Assembly (NCBI GenBank): GCA_029258655.1
Contig: JARHYD010000151.1
Coordinates: 1 to 37,443, forward strand
Length of the DNA: 37,443 bases
Reading direction: 5' to 3'
Source of the DNA: Mailhella sp.
Lineage (GTDB): Bacteria; Desulfobacterota; Desulfovibrionia; Desulfovibrionales; Desulfovibrionaceae
A program made the position numbers and the translations under genes. Positions 8,365 to 13,662 of the stretch are shown one piece after another. Numbering within the stretch: position 1 is the first letter of the stretch; every line of letters starts with the position of its first letter. The notes beneath the pieces were generated by a model. It ran no database searches, had not been told where the DNA came from, and saw only the letters and a list, made by a program, of their open reading frames with translations.

Positions 8365-9378
8365 ATGCAAATACTTTTAACTGGTGGATTGGGATATATA
8401 GGTTCACATACAGCTGTTGAGCTTTTAAATGAAGGACATGAAGTAATTATTCTTGATAATTTATCAAATGCTTGTTCTTCTGTTATTCAAAAAATCCAAA
8501 ATATAACAAAAAAAGACATTGTTTTTTATCCTTATGATATTAGAGATATAAAAAAAATTGAAGAAATTTTTCAAAAGCATCATATAGATTGCTGTATTCA
8601 TTTTGCAGGATTAAAAGTTGTTAATGATTCTATTTATCAACCACTAGCATATTATGATAATAATCTTGTGGGAACATTACATCTTTTAGAAATTATGCAA
8701 AAATATTATTGTAAAAATATTATTTTTTCTTCTTCAGCTAGTGTATATGGTGATACGAATCAAATTCCAATTACCGAAGAAGTTTCAAAAGGTGAATGTT
8801 CCAATCCGTATGCATGGTCAAAAAGTATTATAGAACAAATTTTGTCTGATTTACACCGTGCAGATAAAGATTGGAATATTGTTTTATTAAGATATTTTAA
8901 TCCTGTTGGCTCTCATTTTAGTGGACTTTTAGGTGATATTCCTGTGGGAGTTCCTACCAATATAATGCCTTATATTTGTCAAGTTGCAAGTGGAAAACGA
9001 GAGAAAGTTTTTGTTTTTGGTGATGATTATCCTACAAAAGATGGAACAGGAATACGAGATTTTATTCATGTGGTAGATTTAGCTAAAGGACACGTAAAAG
9101 CTTTAAAAGCTATAACAAATAAAACAGGTCTTTCATTATATAATCTTGGTACAGGAAAAGGATATTCAGTTTTAGAATTAATAAAAACCTTTGAAAAAGT
9201 GAATAATATTAAAATAAATTATGAAATAGCACCTCGTAGAGCCGCTGATATTGCAATAAGTTATGCAAATCCAAATAAAGCAAAAGAAGAGCTTGATTGG
9301 GAAGCATTATATGATTTAGAGCAAATGTGCCAAGATGCTTGGAATTTTGAACAAAAAAACAAAAAAGAAGAAAAATAA
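8365..9378 (+). CDS. galE: UDP-glucose 4-epimerase
   Basis: The 337-residue protein is a full-length extended short-chain dehydrogenase. It has the NAD-binding GGLGYIG (residues 7-13), the SSSASVYG strand-turn with the active-site Ser near residue 124, and the catalytic pair Y149 and K153 (YAWSK). It also has the GalE-specific RYFNPVGSH and RDFIHVVDLA segments. It interconverts UDP-glucose and UDP-galactose in the cytoplasm, supplying galactose for LPS or other glycans. The start is ATG 8365, with AGGA seven bases upstream and a promoter at 8316-8343. It ends in a lysine-rich tail. Galactose catabolic genes are not next to it, which favours an envelope-glycan role. Confidence 0.95.
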   Translation: MQILLTGGLGYIGSHTAVELLNEGHEVIILDNLSNACSSVIQKIQNITKKDIVFYPYDIRDIKKIEEIFQKHHIDCCIHFAGLKVVNDSIYQPLAYYDNNLVGTLHLLEIMQKYYCKNIIFSSSASVYGDTNQIPITEEVSKGECSNPYAWSKSIIEQILSDLHRADKDWNIVLLRYFNPVGSHFSGLLGDIPVGVPTNIMPYICQVASGKREKVFVFGDDYPTKDGTGIRDFIHVVDLAKGHVKALKAITNKTGLSLYNLGTGKGYSVLELIKTFEKVNNIKINYEIAPRRAADIAISYANPNKAKEELDWEALYDLEQMCQDAWNFEQKNKKEEK

Positions 9379-9448
9379 ACATTATATACTTAAACAATAA
9401 AAATAGTTTTCTCCTAATCTAAAATTCTTTGTAAGACATAATATTATC

Positions 9449-9964
9449 TAGGGTGTGTTTCCAAATTTTTTGGAATTACTTTAATAAACTAGGATTGTAA
9501 AACAAAAAATATTTTCATAAAATTATTGGCTTAATAAGTTTCACTCTCTGAAAACGAAGAGCAAAGCGACTTGCTGAAAAAGTGTGAAACTAGGGGGCAT
9601 TACTTGGGGTGCAGTGGTAACCGTTGGCGAAGAATGAGCTTTACGGATAGCGACAGTGATTTATGTAACTTAATTTTGCGTAACTAATTACTTTTTTTAT
9701 CCGTAGCTTCCTGTGTCACAACGGCTAAAGCGAGAGTAAGAACTACTACCCAAAGGGCGACGAAGTCGTTTCCTTTATACCAAGTTTACGAGATTTAAGG
9801 AAATAGACAGCAACGCTAGGGAGGATTTCCCCCTATTAACTTATCCCCTGCTTAGGTCAAAGGGGTGAACCCCCTTATAAAACTTGATACTATGTAATAG
9901 TATAATAAATAAGAAAATATTATATAAGTTAGAAAAAATAAAAATTAATTTAGAAACACCCCTA
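9449..9964. repeat. MITE-like inverted-repeat element, long form (516 bp)
   Basis: The element starts TA-GGGTGTGTTTCCAAATT (9449-9467) and ends AATTTAGAAACACCCC-TA (to 9964), so it has terminal inverted repeats of about 18 bp flanked by TA. Its left 150 bp, read as reverse complement, match the right halves of the elements ending at 20965 and 27464. The shared parts include AGAGAGTGAAACTTATTA and TTTTGTTTTACAATC. The middle carries an inverted pair of a unit (around 9625-9655 and 9696-9738, TATCCGTAGCTTCC) that occurs once in the 27195-27464 element. The core is visibly richer in G and C than its surroundings. No open frame of note. It occupies most of the 9379-9994 intergenic stretch. Confidence 0.7.
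9545..9592. repeat. Hairpin core module of the repeat family
   Basis: AGTTTCACTCTCTG at 9538-9551 and AAAGTGTGAAACT at 9580-9592 are imperfect inverted copies around CGAAGAGCAAAGCGACTTG. The same module recurs in inverted orientation near 20830-20885 and 27325-27372. It would form a long foldback in single-stranded DNA or RNA. Confidence 0.55.
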
Positions 9965-9994
9965 ATATCATAACAAAATATAAATTTTTTATAA

Positions 9995-10205
9995 TGCTAA
10001 ATTGTAAACTCAAATGCGACACTTCACGTAGAAAAACTTTAATGGAGAGTTTTTCAATTTAAACATTTTCCCTGGTGTAACAGATTTCATAGCTCCTTTA
10101 GGTAAAATAGAAAAAAATAGATTATTGCTTTTTTCATTGCATAGGCTATTTTTTTATTATTTGTAAATGCTGTAAGTAATCTTAATTTTCTTTCTACATA
10201 AGTAG
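9995..10205 (-). pseudogene. Decayed IS30-family transposase remnant
   Basis: Reading the minus strand downward from 10205 gives TYVERKLRLLTAFTNNKKI and AYAMKKAI, close to the VERK-R segment of IS30 transposases. A frame shift then leads into LKELPKGAMKSVTPGKMF, matching the LPKGAMKSVT-DRGKEF catalytic-Asp region. After a further deletion and shift, KVFLREVSHLSLQF follows, matching the C-terminal TP-EVF-VALQ end. At least two frame changes and a large internal deletion make it non-functional. It lies between two outward-facing ends of the MITE-like repeat (9964 and 10203). The family assignment is by eye from three collinear motifs and deserves a translated search. Confidence 0.6.
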
Positions 10206-10228
10206 GGTGTATTTCTAAATTAATTTTT
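10203..10228. repeat. Solo end of the MITE-like repeat family
   Basis: TA-GGGTGTATTTCTAAATTAA at 10203-10223 matches the left end of the 27195-27464 element. No matching inverted end is visible before the ABC operon terminator at 10288, so this is a lone or truncated end. Confidence 0.5.
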
Positions 10229-10287
10229 ATATTAAACTACTTTTTTATTTAATACTATCACACGTTATTTTACAATTAAAAACTGTT

Positions 10288-10330
10288 AAAAAAATTAGGG
10301 TAAGAATATTATCTCAATAATTCTTACCCT
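10288..10330 (-). terminator. Rho-independent terminator of the amino-acid ABC operon
   Basis: On the minus strand a perfect 11-bp stem (AGGGTAAGAAT at 10330-10320 with ATTCTTACCCT at 10307-10297) is followed after two A residues by seven T residues. It lies 25 bp after the ATPase stop codon. Confidence 0.85.
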
Positions 10331-10354
10331 ATAAAATGTAACTATATATAGTTA

Positions 10355-11131
10355 TTATAAAATTTGCTTTAAAAATTGTTGTAAACGTGGATTTTGTGGA
10401 TAATCAAAAACTTGCATAGGTGAACCTTGTTCTAAAATAACACCTTGATCCATAAAAATTACTCTGTCCGCAACTTGACGAGCAAAACTCATTTCATGTG
10501 TTACTACAACCATTGTCATACCTTCTTTAGCAAGATTTACCATTACATCTAAAACTTCCCCAATCATTTCAGGATCAAGAGCTGATGTTGGCTCATCAAA
10601 AAGCATAATATTAGGTTGCATTGCTAATGCTCGAGCAATCGCAACACGTTGTTGCTGTCCACCTGATAATTGAGAAGGATATGCTTTAACCTTATCTGCC
10701 AATCCTACTTTTTTTAATAAAAATAATGCCCTATCTTCTGCTTCACTTTTTGCAACTTTTTTGAGTTTCATAGGAGCAATAGTTAAATTTTTCAATACAT
10801 TCATATGTGGAAAAAGGTTAAAATTCTGAAAAACCATTCCCACATCTTGACGCATTAAATTAATATCATTTTTAGAATCACAGATATTTTTTCCAGAAAC
10901 ATAAATTTGCCCAAGATGAATATCTTCAAGTTTATTTATTGTTCTTAATGCTGTGGATTTACCAGAACCAGAAGGTCCAATAATAACCACTTTTTCACCT
11001 TTTTGAATATCAATATTCAAATCTTTTAATGCAACCACATCACCATAAAGTTTCCAAACACCACGCATAGAAATAGCGGCATTAAAATCAGGCTCTTTCA
11101 AAGCACTATAAGAATTAACGGGATTTGTCAT
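10355..11131 (-). CDS. Polar amino-acid ABC transporter, ATP-binding protein (GlnQ/HisP type)
   Basis: The protein (258 aa from ATG 11131) has all nucleotide-binding motifs in order: Walker [11 protein letters not shown]-loop [12 protein letters not shown], signature [15 protein letters not shown], Walker [13 protein letters not shown] and the switch His in VVTHEM. The FNLFPH segment and PEMIGEVL are characteristic of the polar amino-acid uptake family. It powers uptake through the inner membrane with the permease encoded just upstream. An earlier in-frame TTG at 11152 is possible. ATG 11131 is preferred, giving a 17-bp overlap with the permease gene and an AAGGGAGA ribosome site inside that gene. 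The substrate (glutamine, glutamate, histidine, arginine or similar) is not decidable here. Confidence 0.93.
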   Translation of the reverse strand: MTNPVNSYSALKEPDFNAAISMRGVWKLYGDVVALKDLNIDIQKGEKVVIIGPSGSGKSTALRTINKLEDIHLGQIYVSGKNICDSKNDINLMRQDVGMVFQNFNLFPHMNVLKNLTIAPMKLKKVAKSEAEDRALFLLKKVGLADKVKAYPSQLSGGQQQRVAIARALAMQPNIMLFDEPTSALDPEMIGEVLDVMVNLAKEGMTMVVVTHEMSFARQVADRVIFMDQGVILEQGSPMQVFDYPQNPRLQQFLKQIL

Positions 11132-11924
11132 AATGAGATAATCTCCCTTCAATAATACTCATACCTTTTGATAAAAGTAATGTTATAACAAGGTAAACAA
11201 GAGCAATCATTGTATATGTTTCAAAATATTCAAAAGTTTGAGAAGCATATTCACGTCCACGACGTAAAACATCAGCAACGGCAATAACAGAAACTAAAGA
11301 AGTATCTTTAAGAAGTGCTATACATTCATTTCCAATAGGTGGAATAATAGTTTTTAATGCTTGAGGCAAAATAACTAAAAACATTGTTTGTGTCTTATTA
11401 AACCCTAAAGAACGGGCAGCTTCTGTTTGCCCCTTTGAAATAGACAAAATACCTGCTCTAAAAACTTCTCCCATATATGCACCAAAACAGAAACTCAAAG
11501 AAGAAATTGCTGCAACAGTAGGAGAAACTTGTAAAATACTTCCTAATGCATAATAAATATAAAATAATTGCATTAAAAGAGGAATACCACGAATAACTTC
11601 TACATAAATTGATGTAATAGTATTAATCAATCTATTTTTAGATAAACGTCCAAGTCCTGTAAGAAAGCCAATAGGAACAGCAAATAAAATAGATATAGCT
11701 GTAATTTTAAAAGTAATCAAAAGACCATCAGGAATAAAAAGCATAATATTCCAATATGGATCTGGCTTATAAAGACAAAGCCCAATCATAAGACCAGTTG
11801 CACCTAAAAAAGAAAGCATCCATGCTGTAAAAATTTGGTTCTTTTCTTTAATAATAGGAGCAGGACCTTCGGTAAAAATAAGAGAAGCTTTTTGCTCTTG
11901 CTGCATCTCGTTGGAATGTTCCAT
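11115..11924 (-). CDS. Polar amino-acid ABC transporter, permease (GlnP/HisM type)
   Basis: The protein (269 aa from ATG 11924) has a cytoplasmic N-terminus of about 35 residues, then membrane helices. The BPD permease coupling motif is [15 protein letters not shown] followed by [16 protein letters not shown], typical of HisM/GlnP proteins. A longer reading from 11996 exists, but the -10 and -35 boxes at 11968-11996 fall inside that extension. The start at 11924, with GGAGTGTGTTGAAG upstream, is therefore chosen. Only one permease gene is present, so it probably works as a homodimer. The periplasmic binding protein that must deliver the substrate is not in the window. Confidence 0.92.
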   Translation of the reverse strand: MEHSNEMQQEQKASLIFTEGPAPIIKEKNQIFTAWMLSFLGATGLMIGLCLYKPDPYWNIMLFIPDGLLITFKITAISILFAVPIGFLTGLGRLSKNRLINTITSIYVEVIRGIPLLMQLFYIYYALGSILQVSPTVAAISSLSFCFGAYMGEVFRAGILSISKGQTEAARSLGFNKTQTMFLVILPQALKTIIPPIGNECIALLKDTSLVSVIAVADVLRRGREYASQTFEYFETYTMIALVYLVITLLLSKGMSIIEGRLSHYDKSR

Positions 11925-11964
11925 CTTCAACACACTCCATAATAAACTAAATAAAAACTGAATA

Positions 11965-11986
11965 ACTTTTGTACAATTACAAAAGT
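11965..11986. promoter_or_regulatory. Inverted repeat over the -10 box, possible operator
   Basis: ACTTTTGT (11965-11972) and ACAAAAGT (11979-11986) form a perfect 8-bp inverted repeat with a 6-bp centre. It covers the -10 hexamer and most of the spacer of the ABC promoter. The position suits a repressor. The regulator is unknown. Confidence 0.45.
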
Positions 11987-11996
11987 AATTAGTCAA
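11968..11996 (-). promoter_or_regulatory. Promoter of the amino-acid ABC operon
   Basis: On the minus strand TTGACT (11996-11991) and TACAAA (11973-11968) are separated by exactly 17 bp. Transcription should begin near 11961, which excludes translation from the upstream in-frame codon at 11996. Confidence 0.65.
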
Positions 11997-12021
11997 TCAA
12001 AAATCCATATAATCAATTTAT

Positions 12022-12053
12022 AAAAAAAAGAGTTACATTTCTGTAACTCTTTT
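12022..12053 (-). terminator. Rho-independent terminator after the tRNA-Leu pair
   Basis: On the minus strand AAAGAGTTACA, loop GAAA and TGTAACTCTTT form an 11-bp stem running into a tract of eight T residues. It lies 3 bp after the CCA end of the second tRNA in transcription order and upstream of the ABC promoter. Confidence 0.85.
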
Positions 12054-12056
12054 ATA

Positions 12057-12141
12057 TGGTGCCCAGGGGGAGACTCGAACTCCCACGCCTCGCAGCGCTA
12101 CCACCTCAAAGTAGTGTGTCTACCAATTCCACCACCTGGGC
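12057..12141 (-). tRNA. tRNA-Leu(GAG), distal copy
   Basis: The 85-nt gene folds as a class II tRNA: acceptor GCCCAGG pairs with CCTGGGC, the encoded CCA is present, the D-arm region is GTGGAATTGGTAGACAC, and the T-loop is GTTCGAGTC. The anticodon stem CTACT/GGTAG encloses TTGAGGT, which gives anticodon GAG, reading CUC and CUU. A long variable arm follows. It is identical over its whole length to the copy at 12172-12256. The pair shares a promoter and a terminator, with a 30-bp spacer. Confidence 0.95.
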
Positions 12142-12171
12142 AAATTTAATTATATACCAAAAATTTTTTTG

Positions 12172-12256
12172 TGGTGCCCAGGGGGAGACTCGAACTCCCA
12201 CGCCTCGCAGCGCTACCACCTCAAAGTAGTGTGTCTACCAATTCCACCACCTGGGC
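12172..12256 (-). tRNA. tRNA-Leu(GAG), promoter-proximal copy
   Basis: Same sequence and fold as the copy at 12057-12141: class II tRNA, anticodon GAG in loop TTGAGGT, CCA encoded. This copy is transcribed first, from the promoter at 12266-12294. Confidence 0.95.
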
Positions 12257-12265
12257 ACGAAGAAC

Positions 12266-12294
12266 TATTTATGTTATTTATGCATAAATTGCAA
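12266..12294 (-). promoter_or_regulatory. Promoter of the tRNA-Leu pair
   Basis: On the minus strand TTGCAA (12294-12289) and TAAATA (12271-12266) are 17 bp apart. The -10 ends nine bases before the tRNA 5' end, so the precursor leader would be very short. Confidence 0.6.
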
Positions 12295-12324
12295 GCTTTT
12301 TTTTCGTTTTTTTTTATTTTCTTT

Positions 12325-13026
12325 TTATTTTGATTTTATCCCTATATAAATACTTACAATTCCAAAAGTTAATTTTTTATATTTGATAAATTCAAAACCA
12401 GCTTTTTTCATTTCCTCCATAAAATCTTCTGTTTTTGGAAAATTTTTAATTGAAGAACTTAAATACTCGTATGCATCAGATTTTGCTCCCAAGAAACCAG
12501 CTATTTTAGGCATAACTGTTTCTAAATACCAATAATATACTTTTTGTAAATATTTATTTTGAACTGGTGCAAATTCCAAAATATGAAGCTGTCCACCTAC
12601 ATTTAAAACTCTATGCATTTCTGATAATGCTTTTACTCTATCTTCTACATTTCGTATTCCAAAAGCAATGCTAACAATATCAAAGCTCTTATCATCATAA
12701 GGAATTGCCATTGCATCAATTTCTTCACAACAAATTCTATCTATTTCTGATCCACGAGTTTTATTTTTTCCATATTCAAGCATATCAAGACAAATATCCC
12801 CAGCAACAACTTGTACATCTTTATATGTACGTAACGTTTTTAACGTTACATCTAATGTACCTGCAGCCATATCCAAGACATTTTTTTTAGATCCAAAAAT
12901 AAATCCATTCACAAGAATATGTCGCCACCAATAATCAATACCTAAACTTAGTACATGATTTAATAAATCATATTTTTTAGTAATATCACTAAACATTTTT
13001 GAAACTTTTTTACTATGTTCACTCAT
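12325..13026 (-). CDS. ubiE: UbiE/MenG-type quinone C-methyltransferase
   Basis: The 233-residue class I SAM methyltransferase has the family N-terminus VSKMFSDITKKYDLLNHVLS, the SAM loop VLDMAAGTLDVTL, AGDICLDMLEYGK, and the UbiE-specific FGIRNVEDR followed by HRVLNVGGQLHILEF. The SAM loop has Ala and Leu where the family usually has GGTGD. UbiE/MenG methylates demethylmenaquinone (or the ubiquinone precursor) on the cytoplasmic side of the membrane. In an anaerobic delta-type bacterium the menaquinone reaction is expected. It lies 48 bp downstream of the DUF3781 gene. No other quinone gene is adjacent. The start is ATG 13026 behind GAAGAGAAAAAT. Confidence 0.93.
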   Translation of the reverse strand: MSEHSKKVSKMFSDITKKYDLLNHVLSLGIDYWWRHILVNGFIFGSKKNVLDMAAGTLDVTLKTLRTYKDVQVVAGDICLDMLEYGKNKTRGSEIDRICCEEIDAMAIPYDDKSFDIVSIAFGIRNVEDRVKALSEMHRVLNVGGQLHILEFAPVQNKYLQKVYYWYLETVMPKIAGFLGAKSDAYEYLSSSIKNFPKTEDFMEEMKKAGFEFIKYKKLTFGIVSIYIGIKSK

Positions 13027-13074
13027 ATTTTTCTCTTCTTTTCAAAATTTAATAATATGCTAACTAACGTATAT

Positions 13075-13320
13075 TTATTTGCCACCATTATGTGCTGTTA
13101 TAATAGTAAAACTTTTAGAATGAATAGTTATGATTATTTTTCCATTTTTACAATAAAAATTTTTTCCTTTTTGAGTACAAAAACAATCTTTATCTTTTAT
13201 TTTTTCAATACAAAATTCAATTACATGGTCTTTTAAAAATAAATTTCGTTTAATTCTCTCCATTCCTTTTTCTGTTGTATGAATTGAACTAAGATTATTT
13301 AATAAAAATTCTTTAATCAT
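13075..13320 (-). CDS. DUF3781-family small protein, 81 aa
   Basis: The protein shows the DUF3781 pattern: a LLNNLSSIHTTEKGMERIKR N-terminal part (His-Thr-Thr-Glu then a basic helix), a central VIEFCIEKI, then KGKNFYCKNGKIIITIH and a C-terminal SFTIITAH. The domain spans nearly the whole protein. The function of the family is unknown. The gene lies between the 59-aa gene (with a terminator in between) and ubiE, all on the minus strand. The start is ATG 13320 with GGAATAATTA upstream. The family call is from memory of its pattern, not a search. Confidence 0.7.
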   Translation of the reverse strand: MIKEFLLNNLSSIHTTEKGMERIKRNLFLKDHVIEFCIEKIKDKDCFCTQKGKNFYCKNGKIIITIHSKSFTIITAHNGGK

Positions 13321-13337
13321 TAATTATTCCACATACA

Positions 13338-13367
13338 AAATAAGGGAAAACTTTTAAAATTTTCCCT
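13338..13367 (-). terminator. Hairpin terminator after the 59-aa gene
   Basis: On the minus strand AGGGAAAA and TTTTCCCT form an 8-bp stem around TTTTAAAAG, followed by TATTTTGT. It separates the 59-aa gene from the DUF3781 gene. Confidence 0.6.
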
Positions 13368-13383
13368 AGTATTGTATTATAAT

Positions 13384-13563
13384 TTACTTTTTCTTATTAT
13401 TTTCTTCAAAAGCCTTATGTCCCTGTAAAACAGTATCTAGCACCACTTTATAAACATTAGGAAAAATTTCAGAAAAACTTGAATGAGAAATACGTTGTAC
13501 CTCTATAAATTTTACTGCAATTTCTTTACTTACCTGTAAAACTTCTTTTTCTAATTTATCCAT
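13384..13563 (-). CDS. Small uncharacterised protein, 59 aa
   Basis: The frame from ATG 13563 encodes an amphipathic, charged 59-residue protein starting MDKLEKEVLQVSKEIAVKF and ending in a Lys-rich tail (ENNKKK). It is preceded by ATGAGGATATT (AGGA, 6 nt spacing) and followed by a hairpin terminator, so it has the signals of a real gene. It is probably a helical soluble protein, and I do not recognise the family. Its position is unusual: its ribosome binding site begins only a few bases after the T tract of a strong hairpin at 13577-13629, so any transcript from upstream must pass that terminator-like structure. Confidence 0.65.
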   Translation of the reverse strand: MDKLEKEVLQVSKEIAVKFIEVQRISHSSFSEIFPNVYKVVLDTVLQGHKAFEENNKKK

Positions 13564-13576
13564 AATATCCTCATAT

Positions 13577-13629
13577 AAAAAAACCCGTCTTGGGGAATGG
13601 CACCAACCACCATGCTGGAACCGACGGGT
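13577..13629 (-). terminator. GC-rich hairpin terminator or attenuator between PBP1A and the 59-aa gene
   Basis: On the minus strand ACCCGTC (13629-13623) and GACGGGT (13589-13583) form a 7-bp stem followed by seven T residues. The 33-nt interior is rich in G and C (GGTTCCAGCATGGTGG and following) and can form further small helices. A weaker hairpin (AAAAGGG with CCCTTTT, 13636-13659) lies just before it, directly after the PBP1A stop. It ends about 4 nt before the ribosome site of the 59-aa gene, so it may act as an attenuator as well as the mrcA terminator. Confidence 0.7.
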
Positions 13630-13662
13630 AAAAAGAAAAGGGTATCCCCCTTCCCTTTTTTG

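Noticed and set aside
11925-11996. Longer N-terminus for the amino-acid permease
   Set aside because: The promoter hexamers and the predicted transcription start fall inside this extension.
12057-12256. Reading the tRNA anticodon as UGA (serine)
   Set aside because: The 5-bp stem CTACT/GGTAG leaves the 7-nt loop TTGAGGT, which places GAG at 34-36. The body matches leucine GAG tRNAs.
13075-13563. The 59-aa gene and the DUF3781 gene as a toxin-antitoxin pair
   Set aside because: A hairpin terminator separates them, and neither shows a toxin or DNA-binding antitoxin motif.
13561-13617. Leader peptide MVVGAIPQDG read across the hairpin at 13577-13629
   Set aside because: It has no ribosome binding site and simply reads through the terminator stem into the next gene's start region.
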